Below the pieces are notes generated by a model, which worked only from the letters and a program-made list of their open reading frames with translations, had not been told where the DNA came from and ran no database searches. Of a stretch of DNA of 64,000 bases, positions 31,167-43,901 are shown in pieces; position 1 is the first letter of the stretch, and each line of letters starts with the position of its first letter. Location: positions 5,488,126 through 5,552,125 of the forward strand of contig NC_087391.1 in assembly GCF_963675165.1 (NCBI RefSeq), read 5' to 3'. The stretch is from Halichondria panicea (lineage: Eukaryota > Porifera > Demospongiae > Suberitida > Halichondriidae). A program made the translations under genes and the position numbers.

Positions 31167-31173
31167 TATAAAA
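31167..31173 (+). promoter_or_regulatory. TATA box of secreted gene copy B
   Basis: TATAAAA 84 bp upstream of the ATG at 31257, in the conserved context AAGTC-TATAAAA-CGTGC. Confidence 0.65.
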
Positions 31174-31256
31174 CGTGCACAGCTACAGCAAACCGTATCC
31201 GACTGATTATCGTCACACGTACGACACTGTCACTATTCCCGTGGAGACTACTAACT

Positions 31257-32706
31257 ATGTCTTCTGTACTCCTAATATTTTGCTGCCTCCTTGGTCTGGG
31301 GTCAGCCTGGAACCAACCGAGCACCTGCTATGTTAGGAGCCAATCCAGTGGAACCGAGACACAGCTAACAAAGATTAGTGAATCACTCGAATATCTATCA
31401 GAGCTGAAACACATTCGTGAAACACTGGAAACTATTGCCGACAGATTGCTGGGTAAGTACGTAACAATACTCACAGTCAAAAGTGACTCAAGTGTGTATA
31501 TTGCTATCCATGCATGTAACTACAATAATCTGTCTCTTAACTGTTGCAGATGCTGAAGGAAATGCAAGTGCACCAGTGTCAACTACCAGCATGCCAACAA
31601 CAGCCACATCAACCATGGAAGCAACAACTGCCACTACCAGTGAACCAACAGCAACCACATCAACCATGGAAGCAACAACTGCCACTACCAGTGAACCAAC
31701 AGCAACCACATCAACCATCGAAGCAACAACTGCCACTACCAGTGAACCAACAGCAGCCACATCAACCATGGAAGCAACAACTGCCACTACCAGTGAACCA
31801 ACAGCAACCACATCAACCATCGAAGCAACAACTGCCACTACCAGTGAACCAACAGCAGCCACATCAACCATTGAAGCAACAACTGCCACTACCAGTGAAC
31901 CAACAGCAACCACATTAACCATGGAAGCAACAACTGCCACTACCAGTGAACCAACAGCAGCCACATCAACCATGGAAGCAACAACTGCCACTACCAGTGA
32001 ACCAACAGCAATGACCACAGACCCACCAACTGCTTCTGACACTTGCGGTGGACCAGGATGGACAAGAGTGGCCTACATTAACATGACTGACCCCAACCAA
32101 CAATGCCCTCAAGGACTTCAACTGACAGACTATTCGATAAGATCATGTGGTCGTCCACCAACGTCTAGTGTTGGTGTTTGCTCATCTGTTACGTTTCCAG
32201 TGGGTTATGTCGAATACAGGCAGGTGTGTGGGAGAGCAGTAGGTTATCGATTTGGAGTAAACTACGCATTCTTTGGATACTATTTTCAAGGTAGGAATAC
32301 TATCGATGTTCACTATGTCGATGGACTCAGTGTCACGCATGGGCAATCTCCACGCACACATATCTGGACGTTTGTCAGTGGTCTGTACAATGGAACCAAT
32401 GGTGATCATAGCCCTCAAACGCGCTGTCCTTGTGATGAGGGGAACGGTTCTCCTCCATTCGTGGGAAATGACTACTTTTGTGATAGTGTGGCCACAGATA
32501 ATACCGGTTTTCGTTTCTATCCCGACAATGCGCTGTGGGATGGTCAGTTTAGCCTCAACACATGTTACAATTACAATAATCCTCCGTGGTTTACGAAAAC
32601 TCTATCAACTCCAACTACTGATGACATTGAGCTACGAATGTGCTTCCTTAATCACAACACATTTTCTAACATGGGACTTCAGCTCTTGGAACTATACATC
32701 AGTTGA
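31257..32706 (+). CDS. Secreted mucin-like protein, copy B (8 stalk repeats)
   Basis: Exons 31257-31452 and 31550-32706, 450 residues. Signal peptide MSSVLLIFCCLLGLGSA; helical segment with LTKISESLEYLSELKHIRE; then eight 17-residue repeats of the type TSTMEATTATTSEPTAT, about half Thr/Ser and likely O-glycosylated; then the same about 225-residue Cys-rich domain as copy A. Compared with copies C and D it lacks 3 nt in exon 1 (SQSSG instead of SQCSSG), losing one Cys. It is nested in TDRD9 duplicate block 2 on the opposite strand. Probably a secreted or matrix/mucus protein; partner unknown. Confidence 0.88.
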
Positions 32707-33112
32707 AGTGATTGCGAATGAATATTTGCTGAGAACTTTTAGTTTATTAAAAAACTCTCTTAGTTTAGCTGAGTGAGAACATGAACACTACAAGTGAACA
32801 CTACCTAGTCTCGTATTGTAGCACTAGTTCGTTGCATGTTTAAGCAAGATCAAAGAAGTCACAGCGCAACTATTTTCATTTAGATCATAGTCGTATGATG
32901 TACTATTACTGCACTGGAAAATGTACAATAATAGTAAAGCAGTGCAGTAGTAGCGTATCACATCCGGACCAGTATTGCACAGGGGCTCGTTTTCGAATAA
33001 AGGCCGCGGCTAAAATGGTCAGTCCTCACTGTCCTTGTGATGAGGGGAACACTTTTGGCTCTCCCCTCCATTTGTTGGAAATGAATACTTTTGTGATAAT
33101 GTAATTACATAC
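32707..33112. other. Intron sequence between copy B and exon 16 copy
   Basis: No gene. A stretch near 33020-33100 (CACTGTCCTTGTGATGAGGGG) repeats a short part of the secreted-protein domain (CPCDEG, then VGNDYF-like) and recurs at 50650-50720. It is a vestigial fragment of the domain, so a duplication scar. Confidence 0.6.
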
Positions 33113-34440
33113 CTCAGTGATGACAATCTGCTTAATACCACTATCAGGGAGCTTCATCTCCTTCAGTGCCCTGGCTCTAATTACAGGGACGTCCTCGTTC
33201 CTCTGTGAAGAGGGGAGAGGGGACTCGTCAATATAGAAGGCAAGCTTGTTCCTCTCTTGTCGGCGTTTGAGTGCGATGAGGACAGCATCCAAGACGGGGG
33301 TGTCAGCTGATTGTGATCGGGAGTGCGAGTGAGGTCTCTCAAACTCAACAAACACTCTAACATGAGAGGAGGGGCAAAGTAATGGAGAATATATAAATAC
33401 AAGTATACTGCACTAGTTACAATAAATATGAGCAAGGGATGGAGGCTGTGGCACAGACTAAAAATCGTTCCGGTTTGCAAAACTATGTACACAAAACGTA
33501 TATATATATACAGGTGTATGCATGGATTGGTGCTATAATGGGAAATATCCAAATGTTCTTGTTGCCTTAATAAACTCACTCTGACGTCTTCTTGTGTAGT
33601 TCCTTGATGGCCTCCCTCAATAGCAGTACTCTAGCACTCCTCTGCTGGTCAATCCTCTCCTCAGAGATGTTGATGCCGAGGTGTAGGGGGAAGAGAGGAT
33701 GGGAGGAGTCGTCTGTCTCCCCTGTATCCACTCTGAGTATATCCCTCCTCCTCACTTTGTTCCAGCCTGCACTCACTCCTTGGTACGGTGTGATGGAGTC
33801 ACGAGGCTTCAGAATTAGCCTGAGAATAATTATACGCAGTACACACACATAATGTCACAGAGCTGTACACGTGCACAATGTCATGCATAGAGTAGCTAAA
33901 CAAGCAGACATCTGTTTATCTCACAAGGAGGTAGCTCTAGTATTGAAAAGGACCACTACATACATGTACAGCTGCAACACACACACACACACATGCATAA
34001 TTACCAGAGGGACTCACTCTTTAATGAGGTTCCTTGCTTTCGTCTGGACCTCCTGCAACATGGTGTCATTCAACTCTCCAATAACATCCTCGTCCCATAC
34101 AGCGAGGTTGATTACCAGACGAAGGTTGTTCACCTATGGAGTGGGCGTGTGTGTGTGTGTGTGTGTGTGGTACTAGTACATAATGGTACATACATGCAGC
34201 AGCATGGTGAAATGCACACTAGTCTCGTCCAGGCCGAAAAGGGTATATACATTAATTTGTACCATTTTGAGGTCATCCTGTGAGATGAGGGTGTCAAAGG
34301 TTAACTCCATATCGTGCTCACTGTAGATGCTCTCATCTGTGTCCACATCGAAACCCAACCCACATATGGCCCCAGTGTACTGACGCTTCAACTCATTAGC
34401 TCTGGAGAACAAAGCACGTGGAATATTACACCTGTTATAG

Positions 34441-34770
34441 TTGGAACATCTTTCAACAGCCATAAACTTAAATTCCGTTGATATAATCTAAACAATTTTA
34501 TGATTTTCTGAAAGCTTGGGAAGAGACCTTTCAAATGGTACCATCAATAGTCATATTTGTAAGATCAGAAAATTTGCTAATTTCGGCCCAATACCATGGA
34601 TTATAGCCCATGGTCCAAAGGCGAAAAATACCAAATTAGGGTCCCAAATAAATTTTGGATTGAAACACATCATTAGAAAGGTCTTTTTCTAAGCTTTCAG
34701 AAAATCATACAAATTTTGAAATTGGATCATCAGAACTAAAGTTAATGGCTGTTGAAAGATGTTCAACTAG
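34441..34770. repeat. Fold-back (MITE-like) element, copy 2
   Basis: Left arm GTTGGAACATCTTTCAACAG mirrors right arm CTGTTGAAAGATGTTCAACT; inner CTGAAAGCTTGGGAAGAGAC mirrors TCTAAGCTTTCAGAAAATCA. It lies in the exon 21/22 intron copy; the same insertion exists at 45276-45585, so it predates the duplication. Confidence 0.85.
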
Positions 34771-36125
34771 ACCTGCATGCATATACGCATGTCTTATAAT
34801 AGCTACTAGCTGGCTACTAATACGTACATGTAGTACGCTCACCTCATCTCAACACAGGGTGCAAACAAAATGGCGACCAAGTGGAGGAGTGCAGGGATGT
34901 TGGGCATGAGGGTGGTGTGCCTAGCGATGCAGGTATTGCCTGAGGGGTTTAACGCCACATAGCCTGCCACCATCAGTCTGTCACGACGGTCCTGTGGTTC
35001 ACTGTTGACCACGATACAATTGACTGAGTCTCGCTCGATGCGAGCCTGTCGGTATCCCCCGGCAATGGTCATCTGGTGGAAGGTCACCTCGTACATACTG
35101 TCAGGACCTCTCAGCTCAAACTGAAGAAGAAATTTGCTTTGCTTAGACATAAATCCACATCTAAAATAAATCTTGTAGGGATACTAAGTGCCTGAGGGAT
35201 ACTAGTCCCCAGAGGCACTTCTCCCTTGTATATCTAATTATCAACTAGTGTCTAACGTTTGTTCGTTCTGTTCACCTTTCTTTCTCTGGGGTACTTCTTG
35301 GTCCTGTCCTCCTCCACCCAGGGGATGGTCTTGGTGGTGCTGGACTCGTACCTCCCTCCTCTACCACCCACACTGGTCGAGGCCTCGGACGCCTGAGCTG
35401 CTAGAGTCTGAACGTGGGCAAACTGCACAGGGGGGCGGGGCGTTAGCATAATCATGCTGATCATAATAATTATAACTTGGAATACTTACATACAAATAAT
35501 TATCATTTGGAAGAAAATGACCAGTTACCAATATAGCTCCTACAATTAGACACAAGATAGGCTAAGATCACAGCCTAGTATGCCTATATAGCCAGACTCA
35601 CCTTCGAGGGGTAGGGCTCCTCACAGTGGACAGCATGACCTTCCTTCACAAGCACCTCGTTGATGAAGATGTCCTCCTGGCTTGTAGTATCGTACAGGTC
35701 GACACGTAGGGAATTCCCCACACGAGAGTACACCTGTGCAGGGATACAAGCGTTGTACAAGGGGATTCCCTAACATGTCTAGAGTACATCATCACCTAAT
35801 GGTTTAGTCATACGGAAGCCAAACCTAAAAAGTGGCCAATTCACCGTACAGAGTCGTCCACACATAGTGGCGCTGTAAGTGGCTGATAAGTGTTTGTAGT
35901 AAGCTGCTGTGAGATCACACACATGCACACTTAGCTGATTAGCCGCTAAGTAAACCACTTATCCAATGTAAACAACCATTTAGACTGCTGCACAAGTAGC
36001 TCATGTGTAATTTTCCAGAAGTTACCTCTATGATAAAACGACTGGCTTGCGAGACTACAAGCGGTTGATATGCAATGTAAAATGTAAACCCGTTTCACCT
36101 CACTTGATTTGTAAACTTTAAAGTC

Positions 36126-36220
36126 AACCACTAGCTACAGTGTACACAGTGGGACCACACTATAGGCTCTGTACACTAGCTACAGTGTACACAGTGGGAC
36201 CACACTGTAGGTTCTGTACA
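36126..36220. repeat. 45-bp minisatellite, about 2 copies
   Basis: Short version of the minisatellite found at 29638-30050 and 47010-47880, again directly after TDRD9 exon 18 (block 1 copy). Confidence 0.9.
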
Positions 36221-36829
36221 CACTTGAGGAAAATTAGGATAACGTATTTCAGCTTTTTGCCTCACCTGAATCATGAGATATTTGCTCATTGTGAGTTGCT
36301 TGAACCTGTCGTTTGCCTCAGCTGACCACTTGCCATCAGATGAGCTCTGAATGGTGGGTTTGACGGACGTGAGGAAACACTCGATGGCCTGCATATCGAG
36401 CTCTGTGTCACTGGAGGAGAGCTCACACAGTACACCAGTATTCACCATCTCCACGTTACCATAGTCCACAAATACCACATGGGCATACACCTGTGAGGGT
36501 ATGTGTGTGGGTGGTGTGAGGAGTGGGTATAGACATGTGAGGGTGTGTGGGTGTGAGGTTGTGAAGGTGTGGGTGGTGTGAGGTGTGGGTGGTACGTACC
36601 TCATTTGTCTCCTCGACGACCTCCATGCCAACGACCTTTGCCCGATAAAACAGCCCGTCCTCAGAGAAAGGGGAAAGACAGAACATGCCCTCCATCTTGG
36701 CTGGAGGACAAAGGAGCGGCTTCAGACTACGAGTGTTGATACTGTCCAGTAGCCATCTCATGTTCGTCGTGGCAACCTGGTCGACCAACTGGGCCCAGAA
36801 GTGGCCAGCATCAATGTACTGCAAGATAG

Positions 36830-37558
36830 GTCAGTATACAACATGGCTTTAAAGTACAATAATCATAAGGTTATTATTATTTGTTTTCTCGCACTAAATG
36901 GACATCTGACTAGTTAAAGTTTTTGCGGATTATACTTTTGCGTAGTGATCATAGCCTGTACAGATCCAAGGTAAGACAGCATAATAATGTTTATACTCAC
37001 AAAACATTCTAGTACCGTATATCTTCTAATTTATCGGACACTTCTAATTACCCCGGACACTCTTTTGGGCAATTTTCGTTGTTCTAGTACAACGGACACT
37101 CCAGTACTTCTAAATATCCGGACAATACCTTGAAAAGTTAGAGTGCTGTTAGATAGCTTTGAGTAGCTATAGTTTTAGATAGCTAGTGCAACTATTCAGT
37201 CGTAGCAAGTTGTATTAAACTTAGCTAGCTCGCATGCAGCTGCTTGCTTGTTCCGGACATTTCGCATGCTCTATAAAAATCTGTTCCAATTATACCCGGA
37301 CAATTTCCAAAATAATTATTTTTTGCTGTTCGATGATTATGGTAATGCAATATAAGAATTTCTATCATTTTTTGCCTCGTTAAGGTATTCCAAACACGGA
37401 AATCTTGATTTTAATTGTCCAGTGTATTACCTCTACCGTGTCATGTTACGTGTGGGTGTTTCAAGTGTGCTAAAACGTGCAGAGCTACAGCAAACCATAT
37501 CTGACTGATAATCACCACACATACGACACTGTCATTATTCCCGTGGAGACTACTAACC
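36830..37558. other. Upstream region of secreted gene copy C
   Basis: 37015-37320 carries repeated pieces such as CTAATTACCCCGGACACTCT, AATATCCGGACAA and TATACCCGGACAATTTCC, an A/T-rich repeat absent from the equivalent region of copies B and D. 37400-37558 is the conserved promoter-proximal block, but the TATAAAA present in A, B and D is missing (GTGCTAAAACGTGC). Confidence 0.55.
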
Positions 37559-40500
37559 ATGTCTTCTGTACTCCTAATATTTTGCTGCCTCCTTGGTCTG
37601 GGGTCAGCCTGGAACCAACCGAGCACCTGCTATGTTAGGAGCCAATGCTCCAGTGGAACCGAGACACAGCTAACAAAGATTAGTGAATCACTCGAATATC
37701 TATCAGAGCTGAAACACATTCGTGAAGCACTGGAAACTATTGCCGACAGATTGCTGGGTAAGTACGTAACAATACTCACAGTCAAAAGTGACTCAAGTGT
37801 GTATATTGCTATCCATGCATGTAACTACAATAATCTGTCTCTTAACTGTTGCAGATGATGAAGGAAATGCAAGTGCACCAGTATCAACTACCAGTGAACC
37901 AACAGCAGCCACATCAACCATGGAAGCAACAACTGCCACTACCAGTGAACCAACAGCAACCACATCAACCACGGAAGCAACAACTGCCACTACCAGTGAA
38001 CCAACAGCAGCCACATCAACCATTGAAGCAACAACTGCCACTACCAGTGAACCAACAGCAGCCACATCAGCCATGGAAGCAACAACTGCCACTACCAGTG
38101 AACCAACAGCAGCCACATCAACCACGGAAGCAACAACTGCCACTACCAGTGAACCAACAGCAGCCACATCAACCATGGAAGCAACAACTGCCACTACCAG
38201 TGAACCAACAGCAGCCACATCAACCATGGAAGCAACAACTGCCACTACCAGTGAACCAACAGCAACCACATCAACCATGGAAGCAACAACTACCACTACC
38301 AGTGAACCAACAGCAGCCACATCAACCACGGAAGCAACAACTGCCACTACCAGTGAACCAACAGCAGCCACATCAACCACGGAAGCAACAACTGCCACTA
38401 CCAGTGAACCAACAGCAACCACATCAACCATGGAAGCAACAACTGCCACTACCAGTGAACCAACAACACCCACATCAACCACGGAAGCAACAACTGCCAC
38501 TACCAGTGAACCAACAGCAGCCACATCAACCATGGAAGCAACAACTGCCACTACCAGTGAACCAACAACACCCACATCAACCATTGAAGCAACAACTACC
38601 ACTACCAGTGAACCAACAACACCCACATCAACCATGGAAGCAACAACTGCCACTACCAGTGAACCAACAGCAGCCACATCAACCATGGAAGCAACAACTG
38701 CCACTACCAGTGAACCAACAGCAACCACATCAACCATGGAAGCAACAACTACCACTACCAGTGAACCAACAACACCCACATCAACCACGGAAGCAACAAC
38801 TGCCACTACCAGTGAACCAACAGCAACCACATCAACCATGGAAGCAACAACTGCCACTACCAGTGAACCAACAGCAGCCACATCAACCATGGAAGCAACA
38901 ACTGCCACTACCAGTGAACCAACAACACCCACATCAACCACGGAAGCAACAACTACCACTACCAGTGAACCAACAGCAGCCACATCAACCATGGAAGCAA
39001 CAACTGCCACTACCAGTGAACCAACAGCAACCACATCAACCATGGAAGCAACAACTGCCACTACCAGTGAACCAACAACACCCACATCAACCATGGAAGC
39101 AACAACTGCCACTACCAGTGAACCAACAGCAGCCACATCAACCATGGAAGCAACAACTGCCACTACCAGTGAACCAACAACACCCACATCAACCATGGAA
39201 GCAACAACTGCCACTACCAGTGAACCAACAGCAGCCACATCAACCATGGAAGCAACAACTGCCACTACCAGTGAACCAACAACACCCACATCAACCACGG
39301 AAGCAACAACTACCACTACCAGTGAACCAACAGCAGCCACATCAACCATGGAAGCAACAACTGCCACTACCAGTGAACCAACAGCAACCACATCAACCAT
39401 GGAAGCAACAACTGCCACTACCAGTGAACCAACAACACCCACATCAACCATGGAAGCAACAACTGCCACTACCAGTGAACCAACAGCAGCCACATCAACC
39501 ATGGAAGCAACAACTGCCACTACCAGTGAACCAACAGCAGCCACATCAACCATGGAAGCAACAACTGCCACTACCAGTGAACCAACAACACCCACATCAA
39601 CCATGGAAGCAACAACTGCCACTACCAGTGAACCAACAACACCCACATCAACCATGGAAGCAACAACTGCCACTACCAGTGAACCAACAACACCCACATC
39701 AACCATGGAAGCAACAACTACCACTACCAGTGAACCAACAGCAGCCACATCAACCATGGAAGCAACAACTGCCACTACCAGTGAACCAACAGCAGCCACA
39801 TCAACCATGGAAGCAACAACTGCCACTACCAGTGAACCAACAACACCCACATCAACCATTGAAGCAACAACTACCACTACCAGTGAACCAACAACACCCA
39901 CATCAACCATGGAAGCAACAACTGCCACTACCAGTGAACCAACAGCAACCACATCAACCATGGAAGCAACAACTGCCACTACCAGTGAACCAACAACACC
40001 CACATCAACCATGGAAGCAACAACTGCCACTACCAGTGAACCAACAGCAGCCACATCAACCATGGAAGCAACAACTGCCACTACCAGTGAACCAACAACA
40101 CCCACATCAACCATGGAAGCAACAACTGCCACTACCAGTGAACCAACAGCAGCCACATCAACCATGGAAGCAACAACTGCCACTACCAGTGAACCAACAA
40201 CACCCACATCAACCATGGAAGCAACAACTACCACTACCAGTGAACCAACAGCAGCCACATCAACCATGGAAGCAACAACTGCCACTACCAGTGAACCAAC
40301 AACACCCACATCAACCATGGAAGCAACAACTACCACTACCAGTGAACCAACAGCAGCCACATCAACCATGGAAGCAACAACTGCCACTACCAGTGAACCA
40401 ACAACACCCACATCAACCATGGAAGCAACAACTACCACTACCAGTGAACCAACAACACCCACATCAACCATGGAAGCAACAACTGCCACTACCAGTGAAC

Positions 40501-42188
40501 CAACAGCAACCACATCAACCATGGAAGCAACAACTGCCACTACCAGTGAACCAACAGCAACCACATCAACCATGGAAGCAACAACTGCCACTACCAGTGA
40601 ACCAACAGCAACCACATCAACCATGGAAGCAACAACTGCCACTACCAGTGAACCAACAACACCCACATCAACCATGGAAGCAACAACTGCCACTACTAGT
40701 GAACCAACAGCAGCCACATCAACCATGGAAGCAACAACTGCCACTACCAGTGAACCAACAACACCCACATCAACCATGGAAGCAACAACTGCCACTACTA
40801 GTGAACCAACAGCAGCCACATCAACCATGGAAGCAACAACTGCCACTACCAGTGAACCAACAGCAGCCACATCAACCATGGAAGCAACAACTGCCACTAC
40901 CAGTGAACCAACAGCAGCCACATCAACCACGGAAGCAACAACTGCCACTACCAGTGAACCAACAGCAACCACATCAACCATGGAAGCAACAACTGCCACT
41001 ACTAGTGAACCAACAGCAACCACATCAACCATGGAAGCAACAACTGCCACTACCAGTGAACCAACAGCAACCACATCAACCATGGAAGCAACAACTGCCA
41101 CTACTAGTGAACCAACAGCAGCCACATCAACCATGGAAGCAACAACTGCCACTACCAGTGAACCAACAACACCCACATCAACCATTGAAGCAACAACTGC
41201 CACTACCAGTGAACCAACAGCAGCCACATCAACCATGGAAGCAACAACTGCCACTACTAGTGAACCAACAGCAACCACATCAACCATGGAAGCAACAACT
41301 GCCACTACCAGTGAACCAACAGCAACCACATCAACCATGGAAGCAACAACTGCCACTACCAGTGAACCAACAGCAGCCACATCAACCACGGAAGCAACAA
41401 CTGCCACTACCAGTGAACCAACAGCAGCCACATCAACCATTGAAGCAACAACTGCCACTACCAGTGAACCAACAGCAATGACCACAGACCCACCAACTGA
41501 TTCTGACACTTGCGGTGGACCAGGATGGACGAGAGTGGCCTACATTAACATGACCGACCCCAACCAACAATGCCCTCAAGGACTTCAACTGACAGACTAT
41601 TCAAGAAAATCATGTGGTCGAACACCAACGTTTGACGGTAGTGTTTGCTCATCTGTCATGTTTCCAGTGAGTGATGTCCAATACAGGCAGGTGTGTGGGA
41701 GAGCAATAGGTTATCGGTTTGGAAAACCCTTAGCATTCTTAGAATACCACATGTATGGTAGGAATATCGATGTTGCATATGTCGATGGACTCAGTGTCAC
41801 GCATGGGCAATCTCCACGCACACATATCTGGACGTTTGCCAGTGGTCTGTTCAATGGAACCAGTGGTGACATTTTCCCTAACTATCGCTGTCCTTGTGAT
41901 GAGGGAAATACATATGGTTCTCCTCCATTTGTGGGAAATGACTACTTTTGTGATAGTGTGGCCACACTTACTAACTATGGTGTAAACGGGTTTCGTTTCT
42001 ATCCCGACAATGCGCTGTGGGATGGTCAGTCGAGCCTCAACACATGTTACAATAACAATAATCCTCCGTGGTTTACGAAAACTCTATCAACTCCAACTAC
42101 TGATGACATTGAGCTACGAATGTGTTTCAATGATGACAGCACACATTCTAACATGGGACTTCAGCTCTTGGAACTATACGTCAGTTGA
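37559..42188 (+). CDS. Secreted mucin-like protein, copy C (70 stalk repeats)
   Basis: Exons 37559-37757 and 37855-42188, 1510 residues. Signal peptide MSSVLLIFCCLLGLGSA, helical segment, then 70 uninterrupted 17-residue repeats (spacing from first to last GAA of the EATT motif: 3519 nt, i.e. 69 times 51), then the Cys-rich domain (CGGPGWTRVAYINM to LQLLELYVS). Repeat variants are limited to a few positions: M/T/I before EATT, A or T in EATT(A/T)TT, and endings TAA, TAT or TTP. The stalk is about half Thr/Ser, so heavy O-glycosylation is expected. The frame is intact throughout. It lies in the exon 16/17 intron of TDRD9 duplicate block 1. It lacks the upstream TATA box of its paralogs. Confidence 0.9.
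37885..41475. repeat. Coding 51-bp minisatellite, 70 units
   Basis: Unit is ACATCAACCATGGAAGCAAC followed by AACTGCCACTACCAGTGAAC and CAACAGCAGCC, almost without indels. A higher-order period of seven units (357 bp) is visible: the rare ACGGAA...ACTACCACT variant occurs at 38941 and again at 39298, with the next three units identical in type. Confidence 0.95.
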
Positions 42189-42401
42189 AGTGATTGTGAG
42201 AAATGCTGATAACTTTTAGTTTATTAACTAGACAACTCTCAAGTTTAGCTGCATGAGTGAGAACAAAGAAATGAACACTATATATACCTAGCATTCTCGT
42301 ATTGTAGACTATAGCTATATAATTAGTTTGTTGCATGTTTGCCACAACGCAACTATTTTCATTTAGATTATAGTCGTATGATGTACTATTACTGCACTGG
42401 A

Positions 42402-42573
42402 AATTTTCATGGGGTAAAAAATTCGTTCAACTCGAGAAACAGAGGTTTTCGTGAATAAAAATTTCGTTTAGTCTCGTTGCCTGCACTGCATTCCGGTAAG
42501 CCACACCTACGTTAACATTTTGTGGAGGTCAGCTTGCCCACGAAAATAACGAATATTTTACCCCATGAAAATT
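42402..42573. mobile_element. Short MITE with 16-20 bp terminal inverted repeats
   Basis: Begins AATTTTCATGGGGTAAAA and ends TTTTACCCCATGAAAATT, exact inverse ends, with further inner matches (TTCGTT / AACGAA). Length about 170 bp. It is absent from the corresponding positions downstream of copies B and D, so it inserted after the duplications or was lost there. Confidence 0.8.
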
Positions 42574-43901
42574 ACCCGCTATAATACGGTACTTCTGTGA
42601 TAGTGTGTAATTACATACCTCAGTGATGACGATCTGCTTAGTGCCACTATCAGGGAGCTTCATCTCCTTCAGTGCCCCGGCTCTAATTACAGGGACGTCC
42701 TCGTTCCTCTGTGAAGAGGGGAGAGGGGACTTGTCAATATAGAGGGCAAGCTTGTTCCTCTCTTGTCGGCGTTTGAGTGCGATAAGGACAGCATCCAGGA
42801 CGGGGGTGTCGGCTGATTGTGATCGGGAGTGCGAGTGAGGTCTCTCAAACTCAACAAACACTCTAACATGAGAGGAGGAGGGGCAAAGTAATGGAGAATA
42901 TATAAATACAAGTATACTGCACTAGTTACAATAAATATGAGCAAGGACTGGAGGCTGTGGCATGGACAGTACATGCACGCACACAGTATATTCCGTAACA
43001 TGCATAGAACTGGAGCACTAACTGTAGAGCTATATAGCTACAATGTATTAAGTAACTATTCTCCATAATTGTGTGTAACTGTGCTCTCACTTGAAAGTCT
43101 CAAAGTGAAGTGCTTTCCCCTTGCCGCAGATGTTGAAGAGTTGGCACGAGGTAGTGCTGACAACTACAAGTGCCAGGAATTAAAGAGAGCATTGCGCATT
43201 ATCAGTTTCAAGAAGCATCTATCCACAACACACAAGCCCCACACCCACCCACCCACACACACCATCAAGCCCACCCTCTCCACACACACACACCATGACA
43301 ATTGTTTTGGGTCATGGCCGAACATGGCTTTCTCACAACTCTCCTCCTCCAGAGGCAGCCAGCTGATGAGGGTAGAACGACCCGCAGATCACCAACTGCA
43401 TGAATAAAATATTTATGTGGATAACCGATGCTTGCTGTAGACAATTAAAACTACCAATTAGTTTGTGATGGCGATCTTTTCCCCGATTCAAACTTTCTGT
43501 GGTGGGAGGAAATTAGATAATACTTTGTGTGAGCTAGCTGCCTCATTGTACTGGGTCTAAAGGTCACCTGATAGTAGTGCGTTTTGGGGGAAGAATACCG
43601 TAAATTGCCAGCCTCATTCGTAGTTCCCTCACGACCTCGCGCATAAACAAATCACTGTATATAATAGTACACATCCTGTATATATCACAGTCAGGTGGAA
43701 GACTTTCTTTGTGTTGGAGATACTATTTTAACTGTGCACTTTCAACAACATTTCACGTAATTATAAGAGATAATAAAGAATCATGAATTGAAGTATAAAT
43801 AGTTGTGAAAAACAATCTCATTTGAGAGTATGATAATATATATGTGAACGAGAGAAAGAGAATAAATGAAACAACAGTTTGGACGGGTTAAATAATAAAG
43901 T

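Larger units (their letters stand above)
29110..33356 (-). pseudogene. TDRD9 duplicate block 2 (exons 16, 17, 18 and damaged 25)
   Basis: Copies of TDRD9 exons in order on the minus strand: exon 16 (33113-33356, 244 nt), exon 17 (30460-30678, 219 nt), exon 18 (30094-30318, 225 nt), each exactly as long as its original and open. Exon 25 (29110-29195) lacks one base in CTGCT(C)AAG and is truncated, fused to the intron near exon 19, whose coding part is deleted. Secreted gene copy B lies in the exon 16/17 intron on the opposite strand. A 45-bp minisatellite follows exon 18. As it stands this block cannot make a full protein; intact exons suggest recent origin or use as alternative exons. Confidence 0.85.
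33580..43645 (-). pseudogene. TDRD9 duplicate block 1 (exons 12-18 and 19-24)
   Basis: Minus-strand copies: exon 12 fragment (about 43556-43645), exon 13 (about 43470-43520, indels), exon 14 (about 43312-43387, 5-nt deletion), exon 15 (about 43090-43140, truncated), exon 16 (42619-42862), 17 (36600-36818), 18 (36266-36490), 19 (35602-35733), 20 (35276-35422), 21 (34843-35120), 22 (34263-34401), 23 (34018-34133), 24 (33580-33819). Exons 16-24 have exactly the original lengths, splice sites and open frames; 12-15 are broken and exon 25 is missing. Secreted gene copy C lies in the exon 16/17 intron on the plus strand. A truncated paralog or a reservoir of alternative exons. Confidence 0.85.

Noticed and set aside
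37793-41509. 1238-residue minus-strand and 1210-residue shifted plus-strand open frames
   Set aside because: Both arise from a 51-bp unit that lacks stops in several frames. Only the frame joining signal peptide and Cys-rich domain has splice sites and conservation outside the array.
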